From CAYLNH01 sp964384625 (GTDB lineage Bacteria > Verrucomicrobiota > Lentisphaeria > JABSQK01), in contig CAYLNH010000005.1 in the NCBI GenBank assembly GCA_964384625.1, positions 1-64,000 of the forward strand: 64,000 nucleotides of DNA, written 5' to 3'. Position numbers and translations under genes: made by a program. The notes below the pieces were generated by a model, which made no database searches, was not told the DNA's origin, and saw nothing but the letters and a program-made list of their open reading frames with translations. Shown piece by piece: positions 1-9,764 of the stretch (position 1 is the stretch's first letter; every line of letters starts with the position of its first letter).

Positions 1-156
1 CTCTATGCTCAAAAGAGAGCCGCATGATGGTCAACGAACGGGAACGCACTCAATTCAAAAAAGACCGGCCAGACTCGCCATTCGTCCTTGCGACGCTTGG
101 GGTTGTGCGTATATTCAGCGGGCGTATACGGTATACCCCAAGCGAGGTCAGACGGT

Positions 157-1044
157 TTGAAGAAACGAAAAGTGAGCAGCCGCGAACTGGGGTTGGTCGC
201 GACCGAGAAACTACTGGGCGTTGAAGACCTGCATTACGGGTATTGGGATGACCGTCTCGAGCTGAAGCCGCAAAACGTGACCAAAGCCCAGGAGCACTAC
301 ACCGAGTTCTTGCTGTCGCATTTTCCCGAACCGGGCCGGGGCGAGGCCCGGACGAAAGTCATCGATATCGGCTGCGGCTCCGGTTCGACACTCGTCAAAC
401 TCATCCGCCGCGGCTATGATGCCGACGGTCTCTGCCCGGCGCCCGCGCTCTGTGACAAGATCCGTGAGCGACTGCAGGAGTTCCCTGACGAAGGCGCCGA
501 CGTCTTCCAGTGCAAGTTTGAGAAGATGCCGGCGGAGAAATGCGACGGGACGTACGATGTCGGGCTTTTCAGCGAGAGCTTTCAGTATATCAAGATGCCG
601 GTCGCCTTCGACCATCTGGCCAAACTGCTGAAGCCCGGCGGCAAAGTGATTATCTGCGATTTCTTCCGCACCGAGCACGACGGCGACGGCGGCCCCGGCG
701 ACAAGAGTTTCGGCGGCGGCCATGACCTGCAGGAGTTCTACGACCTGCTCAAGACCGTGCCGTTCAAGATCGAAACGGATATCGACATCACCCCGCAGAT
801 CAGCCCGAACCTGGAGCTGCTCAACGATATCCTGATGAACCGCGTCAAGCCGGTGCTGCAGTTGACCGACGAGTATCTCGAGGGCCGCAATCCCTGGATC
901 TACAAGACAATCCGCTGGTTTGCCCGGAAGCGGATCGAGAAGATCAACTACAAGTACTTCTCCGGTCACCGCACCAAGGCCACCTTCGAACGCTACAAGG
1001 TCTACCGGCTGCTTGTGCTCGTCTACAAAGCACAGGCGGAGTAG
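157..1044 (+). CDS. Class I SAM-dependent methyltransferase
   Basis: A 295-residue protein that should transfer a methyl group from S-adenosylmethionine; the acceptor is unknown. The SAM-binding glycine loop (VIDIGCGSGS) lies at about residues 68-77, followed by a post-I acidic region and the LLKPGGKVIICDFF strand typical of class I methyltransferases. The N-terminal LHYGYWDD stretch resembles small-molecule methyltransferases of the tocopherol/sarcosine type. I chose the TTG at 157, preceded by GAGG, because the product then starts MKKRKVSSRELG; an in-frame ATG at 88 would add 23 residues that do not look coding. The gene is convergent with a radical SAM gene, with repeats between them, so a shared pathway is only possible. 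Confidence 0.85.
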   Translation: MKKRKVSSRELGLVATEKLLGVEDLHYGYWDDRLELKPQNVTKAQEHYTEFLLSHFPEPGRGEARTKVIDIGCGSGSTLVKLIRRGYDADGLCPAPALCDKIRERLQEFPDEGADVFQCKFEKMPAEKCDGTYDVGLFSESFQYIKMPVAFDHLAKLLKPGGKVIICDFFRTEHDGDGGPGDKSFGGGHDLQEFYDLLKTVPFKIETDIDITPQISPNLELLNDILMNRVKPVLQLTDEYLEGRNPWIYKTIRWFARKRIEKINYKYFSGHRTKATFERYKVYRLLVLVYKAQAE

Positions 1045-1264
1045 ATTCGCCGGCACTGCGAATCTGTCAAAGGACCGCCGTCACTCACCTTCGACGAGAG
1101 AACTGCACGCAGTGCAAGAAGCTCTTGCCGTCCTGCCGCCCGGTAACGGCCCGGGACCGCAGGGGGCTTCGCGGCGGGTGGAGCTGCACCCGCCGCGAGC
1201 AGATCCCGCTGGCTGTGCCGGGGCAGTGTCAGCCTTCCTTCAGTTTCGCGTTTGTCCGCCCTTT

Positions 1265-1320
1265 CGCCTTTGGTTCCGGACACGGCAAACATGTTTACCG
1301 TGTCTCCGGAACCAAAGGCG
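1265..1320. repeat. Long intergenic hairpin between convergent genes
   Basis: An inverted repeat with arms of about 26 bases (left arm from 1265, right arm ending 1320) and a loop of a few bases; one bulge and one mismatch interrupt the stem. It sits between the convergent methyltransferase and radical SAM genes. No T-run follows on either strand, so it is not a textbook intrinsic terminator, although it could end both transcripts. Confidence 0.6.
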
Positions 1321-1328
1321 GGGTTTCT

Positions 1329-1468
1329 GGTGTGGCCGGCTGCACTGAAGGGGGTGTCGACACTCCCCAAGCAGAGCTTGGGGCTTCTTCCCGGAGCGGT
1401 GGTGTGGCCGGCTGCACTGAAGGGGGTGTAGACACTCCCCAAGCAGAGCTTGGGGCTTCTTCCCGGAG
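1329..1468. repeat. Tandem pair of a dispersed palindromic repeat
   Basis: Two 68-base copies (1329-1396 and 1401-1468) that differ at only two or so positions. Each contains a small palindrome, CCCCAAGC-AGA-GCTTGGGG. A diverged copy occurs at about 54556-54618, and sequence flanking the copies on both sides (around 1180-1240 and 54500-54550, and 1470-1500 and 54619-54650) is also related. The mobile unit is therefore longer than the palindrome. No coding potential is evident. Confidence 0.75.
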
Positions 1469-1509
1469 AGTAGAAACCCGATCCCGCACCCGTTTCGCGG
1501 CAGGTGGAC

Positions 1510-3249
1510 CTACGGCTCAGTGGCGATCGGCATTTCTTCTGCGGAAACGATGCGTGCTGCCGGGTCCGGATGCGCCTGTTTACACGCCGGCGCGGCGGCC
1601 TCCACCTTGGGCAGATCGGTGTCGCCGCCGGGGAAGTGCGTGCAGATCGTTTCCGGCTGAATGCCGTCGCCGACGCGTGCCACGCGCCGTTTCCAGCGCC
1701 AGGCGATCGCCGGCGCCGCCAGCCGTTTGAGCTGCGTCAGCAGTGAAGGCGGTCCCAGCCGTTCTGTGATCGCCCGGTCCAGTTGGAGAGCGCGTTGGCG
1801 TTCCAGGTCGTTCACCGCGAACTTCGCGACGACTGGGAGCATGACACGGTGGCATTGGACCTTGTCGCGGAACTGCGTGAGCCGCGCCTCGAGGCAGGCG
1901 TCGCGCGACTGCATGGCGGCCAGCCGGCAGTACCCGCGGAAGGCCGTCTCGGTGACCCGGTACATGGAGCTGGAGTTGATCTCGTAGTCCTGGCGGAACG
2001 CCTTGTTCAACGTGATCTCCGGCAGGTCGCCGGGGAACGCCGGGTGTCGGTAGTTGAGGTATTTCTGGCCGTGCCATTCTTCGTACGGCAGGTCTTCGCG
2101 CAGCAGTCCGCGCTGCTTCAAGTCGCGGTACAGCGCCGTGGTCGGCAGCGCCGTCAACAACATGAACTGCACGAAGTCCGACTCCAGGTCGACCATGAAA
2201 TCGATGTCCGCCTGGATATTCTCCGGCGTGTGGTGTTCCTCGCAGAGGATGCCCGAGGCCAGCACGCGGATGCCGCGGTCGCGCAGATCCTTGATCAGGC
2301 GGCGGGCGTCGATGCCCCGGTTTTTCTCGTAGTTGCCTTCCTCGCCCGACATCTCGACGCCGATCCAGATCAGATCCACCCCCAGTCGCACCAGGTTGTC
2401 GATGCCGAAGTTCAGGATCGTCTCGGCCGATGAAAAAATCTGGAAGATGAAGTGCCGGTCGTGTTCTTCCATCAGCTGCAGCAGGTCCCGCGCCCGATCC
2501 GGTTGCTTCAGGAAGTTCTCGTCCATCAGGTAGAATTCATTGTTGCCGGTGCGGTCGGCGATCTCACAGGCGGTTTCGAACAACTCGCGACCGCTGTTGA
2601 TGTAGGGCGTATAGCGGAGTTTGAACAGGTGCGAGGTCGAGCAGAACTTGCAGCCGTTGAGACAGCCGACGCCGGGCACCAGAAGGTTGGCGCCGGTGCC
2701 CGGGAAGGGCACGCCGTAGGCCGACATCTTTTCGATGTTCGGCATGATCGGGTGTGCGATCGGCGCGGTCGGATCCTGCCCGAGGTGCAGCCGCAGCCAG
2801 CGGACGCCGTCGCCGCGGGCCACATGGTCGCAGTCGATCAGGTCGTCAACTTCCGGGATCGCCGTGCCGTGGCCGCCCAGGATGATCTCTGACTCGGGCG
2901 CTTCGCGTCGAATCAGCTTGGCCATGTGCTGGGTCTTCAGGAAGTTCGGTGTGATGAAGGAGATCCCGACGATGTCGTAGCCCCGGCGGATTTCCTGGAT
3001 GAAGCGTTCTTCCGAGGGGAAGTCGAGTACCGTGACGTCGGCATCGATGTTGGCGGCGATCAGATAGAGTCCGAAGGACCGGTGAAAGAAGCGGAAGGAC
3101 GCGATGCCCTGGCCCTTGGTCACCTGGTTGTGCAGCAGCTCCATGATGTTCTCTTTGCGGCCGAAGTCGTCATCGACGCCGTACGGCCCGATGACGCTGC
3201 AGAGGAGGATGCGGTGGGGACGGTCGAGGGAGCGGGCAAATTGTGGCAC
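1510..3249 (-). CDS. B12-binding-domain radical SAM protein
   Basis: A 579-residue protein with an N-terminal cobalamin-binding-like Rossmann domain (about 15-150; strands VTVLDFP, DIVGISFI and IILGG) and a radical SAM domain. The [4Fe-4S] ligands are seen as CLNGCKFC (CxxxCxxC) near residue 195. Later strands (EFYLMDEN, DLIWIGVEMSGE) fit the partial TIM barrel. The C-terminal 150 residues are basic and helical. The family includes methyltransferases, cyclases and lipid-modifying enzymes; the substrate cannot be read from the sequence. The start is GTG at 3249 and is uncertain because no strong ribosome-binding site precedes it. No DxHxxG cobalamin motif was seen, which is common in this family. 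Confidence 0.85.
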   Translation of the reverse strand: MPQFARSLDRPHRILLCSVIGPYGVDDDFGRKENIMELLHNQVTKGQGIASFRFFHRSFGLYLIAANIDADVTVLDFPSEERFIQEIRRGYDIVGISFITPNFLKTQHMAKLIRREAPESEIILGGHGTAIPEVDDLIDCDHVARGDGVRWLRLHLGQDPTAPIAHPIMPNIEKMSAYGVPFPGTGANLLVPGVGCLNGCKFCSTSHLFKLRYTPYINSGRELFETACEIADRTGNNEFYLMDENFLKQPDRARDLLQLMEEHDRHFIFQIFSSAETILNFGIDNLVRLGVDLIWIGVEMSGEEGNYEKNRGIDARRLIKDLRDRGIRVLASGILCEEHHTPENIQADIDFMVDLESDFVQFMLLTALPTTALYRDLKQRGLLREDLPYEEWHGQKYLNYRHPAFPGDLPEITLNKAFRQDYEINSSSMYRVTETAFRGYCRLAAMQSRDACLEARLTQFRDKVQCHRVMLPVVAKFAVNDLERQRALQLDRAITERLGPPSLLTQLKRLAAPAIAWRWKRRVARVGDGIQPETICTHFPGGDTDLPKVEAAAPACKQAHPDPAARIVSAEEMPIATEP

Positions 3250-3564
3250 GTCAATCTCGCGTTTCGCTGGGCGTTAATGGTAGGGACGACGGAGGCACGG
3301 CGGGCCGGTGATTGTCCGGTTTCGCGTCACGCGAGAGCGGTCAGATGCACAACTTTCGGGAAGCCTGCGTCCCGAAACCCTGGTGAACCGGTAACCTATG
3401 CTGTGGTACAGTACTCCCGGCAACGCGTTCGTCAACCATCCCGCGCCCCATCCGGCGCCCGTGACACTGCGGAATTCTCCGTTGTCTTCGGTCTGCGCCG
3501 CTGTGATCCCGTCCGTCCCCGGCACGATGGGCCGGGCTGCAGGAAGCACTTGGCCGGCGGCCGG
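3250..3564. other. Intergenic region, no gene seen
   Basis: This 315-base stretch separates two minus-strand genes. Open frames here are short and show no recognisable protein. No clear promoter or terminator was identified. Confidence 0.5.
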
Positions 3565-5784
3565 TCAGTAGACCTTGGCCTTCGGCGTGACGGTGACCAA
3601 CTCATCCCGGACCCAGGCTTTGACTTTGCCTTTGGCCGTGCGCAGCCGGATGCCCGTCGGCGTGATTGTCACGCGGATTGTTTTGCCGCGCCATTTGATC
3701 TGGAAATCAAGCTTCTTCCATTGCTCCGGCAGGGCCGGGCTGAAGGAGGGCCTGCCGTCGCGAAGACTCAGGCCGCCGAAGCCCATTACCACCGTTTGCC
3801 AGTTGCCGCCGCAGCAGGCAACGTGGATGCCGCTGTCACATTCGGCCGTCGGCCCGAGGTCGGTCTCGAGGGACTTCCGGAACAGGCGATAGGCGTCGGC
3901 GGCAAGTCCGGCCCGGGCCGCGACAGCCGCGAAGACGCTGGCGCTCAAGGTGGACGTGTGCGAACAGCGGGGGTCGTAATACCGGAAGCCCGCTGCCTTG
4001 ACGGCTGCCGGGAAGTCGTCGCCAAACAGATGATAGAGCATCATGGTGTCGGCTTGCTGCGCGACTTTGGTCGGCTTAAAGGAGCGTTGGACAGGACCGG
4101 TGTATTCCATCTTGGTTCTGGACCGGTCGATCTTCTTCTCCTTCAGTTTGAAGTAACCTTCGAACTGCTCGTGAAAGCCGTGACGGCGACTGAAGGGAAC
4201 GGCGATCTTGTCGGCGATATCAGCCCAGAGCTGCAGATCGGCGTTGCTGACTTTGAGCCGCGGCCGGAGCCGCCGCCAGGTGCCCGCGGCTTTCAGGTCT
4301 TCCACTGCCTGCAGGGCGCGCCGCAGGTTCCAGGCGATCAGGTAATTGCTGAAGGCGTTGTTGGTGACGCCGGTGTGGATCTCGTCCGGCCCGCCCATGT
4401 TCTCCGTGATATAGCGTTTGCCGGCGTCGTCCCAGGTGACGCGGTCGGCATAATACTGCGCGGTGGAGATGATGACTTCCGCGCCGGCGTCGCGATAGAA
4501 GGAGCGGTCCCCGGTAACTTGCAGGTATTGGTCGACGGCATAGGCGATGTCGCCGTGCTGGTGCTCCTGCCAGCCGTCCCGGCGAAAGGTGTATTCCTGG
4601 CCGTCGTCGGCGCTGACCCAGGGGTACTTGGCGCCGCGGCGTTGACAGAGCCTGGCGTTTTCGCGGGCGCCGGGCAGCATCCGGTAGCGGTAGGTCAGCA
4701 GGGTGCGCGCCGTCTTCGGATCGGTGAAGGTGTAGAACGGGACCAGATACGTTTCGGTGTCCCAGAACACCAGCCCCTGGTAGCCGTTGCCGTGGAGGCC
4801 CTTGGCGCCGATCGACGATCCCGGATCGAAGTCGTTGGCCAGCGCCAGCAGGCTGAACAGGCTGAAACGCAGCTCGCGCTGGGCTTCGTCGTCGCCGTCG
4901 ATGCGGATGTCGGCAACCTGCCAGGCCCGGTCCCACGCCTTCGTGTGGGCGCCGAAGAGGACCTTGACGGACTTTGCCGATACCGTTTCCAGGGCGGCCC
5001 GGGCGGCCGCGGCGGCGTTGTCCACCTCGCGCGTCGTATAAATGACCGCGCGCTTTTCGAAGTACAGCGGCTTGCCCCGGGTCACCGGTAAACGCCAGGT
5101 CTCGATGATCTTGTCGTCATGACACGTGCAACTGCGTTTGGCGCCTCTGGCGTTGGTCTTCAGCGCGGTGGCGATACTGACTTCGTGCCCGGTGCCGTTG
5201 ATCACGGTTGTGCACTGGACGGCTTGCCCCAGGTCCGTAACGGTGTGACCCTTGTACATCACCTCGTGACTGGGAGACCGGTACTTCATCCGGTGGGCAT
5301 CGATGATGTTGTTCAGGGTGATGGCGCCGGATGTCGACAGCGGCGTCAGTTTGCCCCACAACAGCGCGACATGTTTCTCTTTCTTGTGCACCAGCCGGGC
5401 GGACTCCCAGCGCCAGGATCGTTTGGCGTCGTCCGCCCAGGTGAGATCCGTCAACAGCAGGCCCTGACGCAGGTCGAGGGTGCGTTCGTATTTCAGGACC
5501 CTCCCTTTCTTCAGGTCGAAGGGAAAACCGTCCATCGTGGCATCGAGTTGGAGCCAGCAGGGGAGGTTGACAATCTCCCGCTGCCACTTCGCCGGGGCGT
5601 AGATGCCGCTGACGTACATTCCCGGGTCGGCGATGAACGGGCTCATCTCCAGACTGCCGCGGACGCCGGCGTAACCGTTGGTCAAGGTGAAGATCGTCTC
5701 ATAGTGGGCCAGCTTCTGCCAGTCAAAACAGGTCTCGGTCAGCAGCCATTCGCTTCGACTGCGTTTGGGCCAGGGTGCGGGCAT
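3565..5784 (-). CDS. Glycoside hydrolase family 65 protein (disaccharide phosphorylase type)
   Basis: A 739-residue protein of the usual GH65 length. These enzymes phosphorolyse alpha-linked disaccharides such as maltose, trehalose or kojibiose to sugar 1-phosphate plus glucose in the cytoplasm. The order is N-terminal super-sandwich (about 1-270), linker, (alpha/alpha)6 barrel (about 320-680) and C-terminal beta sheet. The GGPDEIHTGVTNNAF motif carries the predicted general-acid Glu468. HVACCGGNWQTVVMGFGGL near the end matches the phosphate-side region of the family. No signal peptide is seen. The gene stands alone, so the particular disaccharide is unknown. Confidence 0.9.
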   Translation of the reverse strand: MPAPWPKRSRSEWLLTETCFDWQKLAHYETIFTLTNGYAGVRGSLEMSPFIADPGMYVSGIYAPAKWQREIVNLPCWLQLDATMDGFPFDLKKGRVLKYERTLDLRQGLLLTDLTWADDAKRSWRWESARLVHKKEKHVALLWGKLTPLSTSGAITLNNIIDAHRMKYRSPSHEVMYKGHTVTDLGQAVQCTTVINGTGHEVSIATALKTNARGAKRSCTCHDDKIIETWRLPVTRGKPLYFEKRAVIYTTREVDNAAAAARAALETVSAKSVKVLFGAHTKAWDRAWQVADIRIDGDDEAQRELRFSLFSLLALANDFDPGSSIGAKGLHGNGYQGLVFWDTETYLVPFYTFTDPKTARTLLTYRYRMLPGARENARLCQRRGAKYPWVSADDGQEYTFRRDGWQEHQHGDIAYAVDQYLQVTGDRSFYRDAGAEVIISTAQYYADRVTWDDAGKRYITENMGGPDEIHTGVTNNAFSNYLIAWNLRRALQAVEDLKAAGTWRRLRPRLKVSNADLQLWADIADKIAVPFSRRHGFHEQFEGYFKLKEKKIDRSRTKMEYTGPVQRSFKPTKVAQQADTMMLYHLFGDDFPAAVKAAGFRYYDPRCSHTSTLSASVFAAVAARAGLAADAYRLFRKSLETDLGPTAECDSGIHVACCGGNWQTVVMGFGGLSLRDGRPSFSPALPEQWKKLDFQIKWRGKTIRVTITPTGIRLRTAKGKVKAWVRDELVTVTPKAKVY

Positions 5785-6073
5785 CAGTATAAATCTCCTG
5801 GGGAACGCCAGTTAGTGAAATCCCTCCGGCATGGTTCTGCCCCTACTATATACCGGGGTACTGTCAAGGCAAGATTTATGGTGTTCGCCTTGGAACAATT
5901 CGGCTGCTTTACTGTCTATTTTGTTGATGTTTAGCGCAATTCAGTAAACGAATTGCGGCGTCGGTTGAGCGGTGCCTGACGGCCGCCGACTGGCGGGACG
6001 CGCCTCAGCCTGTATGGTAACCCCGGCTGTTGCCGTTAAACCCCAATTCAGCAAGCTCCAGGAGACCCCCTTG

Positions 6074-9000
6074 ATGACTATTCGTTCCCGCCGTTGTCTG
6101 TTCTGGTTGTTTACCTGTTTAACAGGCTTCTGTTGGCTCGCCGGCGCTATCGATACGCCGTCGTCCACCGGCGCCGCCGCGACGGTTGACGTCCCGATTC
6201 TGCGCATCCCTCTGGCCCGCAAGACGCCGAAGATCGACGGCAAGTGGGAAGAAGGCGAGTGGGAAGATGCCTCGGCGTTGTCCGGGTTCTGGTATGACCG
6301 GTCGCAGGCGGACTTTGTGTTTCTGGCGCCGCACCAGACCAACTGTTCGGTCTACGCCTGCTACGACAAGGAGTACCTGTATCTTGCCTACGACACGCCG
6401 GTCTATCCGGAGAATTCCTGGCTCAAGGCGCGCGGTCGCTTCCCGGATGTGGTCGGTCACCCGCTTTACGGCCAGCAGTGGGACGACCATGTCGAGATCG
6501 AACTGCGGCCCATCGGCGACCGCGTCAAAGGCTTCCGCAAGGGGTTGTTTAAGTACTACGCCAACCCGATCAACACCATTGTCGACTGGTACTGGAGCCA
6601 GCAGCACGGGACGGATGACAAGTACGTTTCCAAGCTGAAGGTCCGCTGCGGCGTGTCGCGCAAACGCTGGGTTATTGAAAGCCGCATCCCGCTGAAGAGC
6701 CTGGTGCACAAGAATTACGTCGGCAAGGAGAACGGCAAGCCGATCGTCACGCTGCCGCCGCCGGACGGCACGCCCTGGCTCTGTTGGTTTACCCGCGGCA
6801 TCGGCGGCAACGGCAATTTCTTCAATGTCTTCGACAACCACGTCTGGAATACGACCAAGACGCAGTTGATCTTCGATTCGCAGGCGCCGAGCATCCAGGT
6901 GAATGATCTCGGGCCGATCATGGACGACATGATCGACGTCAAACTGACGCTGAAGAATCACAGCACGAAGTCGCAGGAAGTCCGCATCGGCTTCTTTGTC
7001 GAGAGCGCCGACGGCAACGTTTACTCCTCCTACAATTCCAAAAAACTCAACGGCGGCCGGGCTGAGCTCCGTCCCGGCGAAGTGAAGAAGATCCGGCTGC
7101 AGCAGGTGTTCCCGGGCATCAGCACCAACGGCAACGTCCTGTGGTTTGACGTGCGCGCGGCCGGCCGGCCGGCCAAAGTGCTTTTCCGCACCCGGCTGAT
7201 CGAATTCCACTCGATGGACGGCGGCTTCTACCACGCCACCGAGCAGACCTTCAAACAGAAACGGCTGGACATCATCCAGAAACTGCGGCCGCCGCGCAAG
7301 GACTTCGATTTCTGGGCCAATTATTCCGAATATACCAACCGGGTGTCGGCCATCGTCGATCTCGGTCTGCACGGCGCCGATCCGAAAGCGCAGACGGCCA
7401 AAGAGGCCAAACTGATCATCGTCGAGGACTTCGGCGAGGAAGAAGTCGTACTCGAAAAAGTGAAGCCGATCAAAGGGACGTTTGCTTCCTTCCTGGTCGA
7501 CCTGCCTGAGCTGAAGAAGAACCAGTCGTATGTCGCCGGCGTGCTGCTGTTCGACGTCAATAAGCGGATCGTCGGTGAACAGTACATGGAAGACCCGTTC
7601 CGCACGGTGGACCTGCCGTGGAAGGGGTGTAAGTCCGGCTTGAGCGATACGGTCTGGGACCCGTTCGTGCCGATCAGGAAATCGGCCGACGGCATCGAGA
7701 CGCTGAAACACAAGATCGACCTGACGGATACCGGGCTGCCCAGACAGATCTTCATCAAACCCGACGTGCGCGACCTGCCGCTGGAAAAACGCAGCGGCGG
7801 CAAACTGACGGACGCCGAACTGCTGGAACTCGGTCGCGGGCCGCAGGTCAAGACCCCCTTTGCGTTCAGTGCGCTTGTCGGCGGCAAACGAATCCCGGCC
7901 AGGGTCGTCAAGGCCCGCGAGCTGAAACGGGAATGGAAGAGTGAACATGAATACGTCTCGAAGCTGCAGATCGGACCGGTCACCGCGGATCTGACCGTGC
8001 AGTACGACTGCGACGGCACCTTCACCGCGACGCTGGACTACGTCGGCAAAGCGGGCGCCAAGGTGGACGGTCTGGAGTTGACCACGACGATCCAGGGATT
8101 GACGGATCTGGTGACCTGGACGCCGGGCGGCGGTATGGCCGGCGCCGCCCGCTGGGATTGCCGGCTGCCCATGGCCCCGGGCGTCGTCTGGGACAGCGCC
8201 AATCAGATGCAGAAACCGGAACTTTACTACTCACGGTTCTGTCCGCTGCTGTGGTTCGGCAGCGCCGATCGCGCCTTTACCTATTTCTGTGATTGGGACC
8301 GCGGCTGGATGCTCGACAAAGAAGGCAGCGCCATGAGTCTGGAGCGCGCCAAGGACGGCAGCATCACCTGGCGGGCGAAGTTCATCAACCACCCGGTGAC
8401 GCTCGACGGCAAGAAACGGCAGATCCGGTTTTCGTTCATCACCCATCCGGTCAAATCGAAGCCCAAAGATTTCCGCGCGTGGGGCTGGTACCATCGCGGC
8501 CAGTGGGCCCGGATGTACGGTGAGACGCCGTACGATTTGGACGATGCCTTCCTGGCAAAAGAGAAGAACATTGCCGAGAGCGGGTTGGGCCCGGCGCGCA
8601 CGCGCTACGGCTTCTGGACCTCGGTCGCGAGCATCTCGAAGAAGTCGCAGTTGACGGGGCTCTTCAAAGAGGTCGGCTACAATTTCGGCGGCCGCAAAGG
8701 TTCGCAGAACTGGCAGGACGCACTGGCGTACTACGCCGGCGACCGCTGGATCAAGCAGGGCCGCTGGTGCGGTTTCTGGTGGGATGAGTTCTGGCCGGAG
8801 TTCTCCCGGTCCGAAGACGTCGCTTCCGGCTATGCCTACTTGCGTGACCCGGAGGATGTCGGCGAAAAGGAACTGCCGTGGCAGGCCGGCTGGCGCATCA
8901 GCGGTATGCGCCAGGGCAACATCCGCCTGGCGCGTATCGCCAGGGAGAGCGGCGTCCCGCAACGCCATTTCTACTGGGCCAATCACGAAGCCACGCTGCT

Positions 9001-9763
9001 CGAGACCGCCGGCTGGGACTGTCAGCTGGTGGAGGAATGCGGCGCCGGCAACCGCTCCTTCGAATTGGACACGATCGTGCAGTTCCCCAACTCGCTGTAT
9101 CGCTACGAATGCCACAACTGGTCGGGACTCATCACCCGGATCTGTCCCGACAACATGCCGACGCTGCCCGGCGACGACAAACGCCTGGACCGTCAGTATC
9201 TCGGGCGCGCCATGCTCAACGATGTCGCCGCGTCGCCCTCCGGTCCCCACGGCGCCTTTGTCCATTTCTCCGAACCGATGCGGCTGCTGCGGGTGATCCA
9301 CGACTTCGGCTACTTCGACGAGAAGAACCTGGAGAAAGTGCCGTTCTGGCGCATCCAGAAGTACCTCACCATCGGCAAGGACGGCAAGCAGGCGGCGGAC
9401 GTCTATGTCACGGTCTACCGCTACCCGCTGCCGCAGAATAAAGGCTATCGCGCGCTCTTTGTAATCATGAACGAAGGCGACGAAGACGTCGAATTGCCGC
9501 TGACGATTCACGATGCAAAACGATTGTTGGGCGGCAGGAATACCTTGACTGCCGGTCAGGCCAACGGCACTGCCGACGTCCCGGCCGGGTTGAAAGACTG
9601 GTGGAGCAAACTCGCTGCGCGCGACGGCAAGACCGCCGTCCTGCGCGACGTCGAAACCGACAGTCTGGTGGCCAAACAGAACGGCGATGCCGAGGTCTAC
9701 GGCCCGGTGCATGTGCCGTATCGCAATTATCGGATCCTCTACGGCGAGTACAGGAGGCAATAG
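6074..9763 (+). CDS. Large secreted protein with CBM9-like N-terminus and glycosidase-like barrel (DUF6067-like)
   Basis: A 1229-residue protein starting at ATG 6074 behind AGGAGA. Residues 1-27 form a signal peptide. A carbohydrate-binding family 9-like domain follows at about 33-230 (KIDGKWEEGEWEDA, then DDHVEIELRP). The middle is beta-rich. From about residue 800 (AWGWYHRGQW) to 1030 the sequence resembles a glycosidase barrel with acidic-aromatic motifs (GFWWDEFWPE near 899), and the C-terminal part is a beta domain. The resemblance to DUF6067-type glycosidase-like proteins is from memory and moderate. It is probably an exported glycan-degrading enzyme of unknown specificity. It lies one base upstream of a shortened paralogue. 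Confidence 0.7.
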   Translation: MTIRSRRCLFWLFTCLTGFCWLAGAIDTPSSTGAAATVDVPILRIPLARKTPKIDGKWEEGEWEDASALSGFWYDRSQADFVFLAPHQTNCSVYACYDKEYLYLAYDTPVYPENSWLKARGRFPDVVGHPLYGQQWDDHVEIELRPIGDRVKGFRKGLFKYYANPINTIVDWYWSQQHGTDDKYVSKLKVRCGVSRKRWVIESRIPLKSLVHKNYVGKENGKPIVTLPPPDGTPWLCWFTRGIGGNGNFFNVFDNHVWNTTKTQLIFDSQAPSIQVNDLGPIMDDMIDVKLTLKNHSTKSQEVRIGFFVESADGNVYSSYNSKKLNGGRAELRPGEVKKIRLQQVFPGISTNGNVLWFDVRAAGRPAKVLFRTRLIEFHSMDGGFYHATEQTFKQKRLDIIQKLRPPRKDFDFWANYSEYTNRVSAIVDLGLHGADPKAQTAKEAKLIIVEDFGEEEVVLEKVKPIKGTFASFLVDLPELKKNQSYVAGVLLFDVNKRIVGEQYMEDPFRTVDLPWKGCKSGLSDTVWDPFVPIRKSADGIETLKHKIDLTDTGLPRQIFIKPDVRDLPLEKRSGGKLTDAELLELGRGPQVKTPFAFSALVGGKRIPARVVKARELKREWKSEHEYVSKLQIGPVTADLTVQYDCDGTFTATLDYVGKAGAKVDGLELTTTIQGLTDLVTWTPGGGMAGAARWDCRLPMAPGVVWDSANQMQKPELYYSRFCPLLWFGSADRAFTYFCDWDRGWMLDKEGSAMSLERAKDGSITWRAKFINHPVTLDGKKRQIRFSFITHPVKSKPKDFRAWGWYHRGQWARMYGETPYDLDDAFLAKEKNIAESGLGPARTRYGFWTSVASISKKSQLTGLFKEVGYNFGGRKGSQNWQDALAYYAGDRWIKQGRWCGFWWDEFWPEFSRSEDVASGYAYLRDPEDVGEKELPWQAGWRISGMRQGNIRLARIARESGVPQRHFYWANHEATLLETAGWDCQLVEECGAGNRSFELDTIVQFPNSLYRYECHNWSGLITRICPDNMPTLPGDDKRLDRQYLGRAMLNDVAASPSGPHGAFVHFSEPMRLLRVIHDFGYFDEKNLEKVPFWRIQKYLTIGKDGKQAADVYVTVYRYPLPQNKGYRALFVIMNEGDEDVELPLTIHDAKRLLGGRNTLTAGQANGTADVPAGLKDWWSKLAARDGKTAVLRDVETDSLVAKQNGDAEVYGPVHVPYRNYRILYGEYRRQ

Positions 9764-9764
9764 G

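Noticed and set aside
2926..5091. A 721-codon open frame antisense to the radical SAM and GH65 genes
   Set aside because: High-GC shadow frame: composition is biased and no domain is recognisable, while the opposite strand encodes clear conserved proteins.
5785..6073. A TTGACA box on the minus strand as the GH65 promoter
   Set aside because: The only TATA-like hexamers lie at the wrong spacing, so I could not support a promoter.
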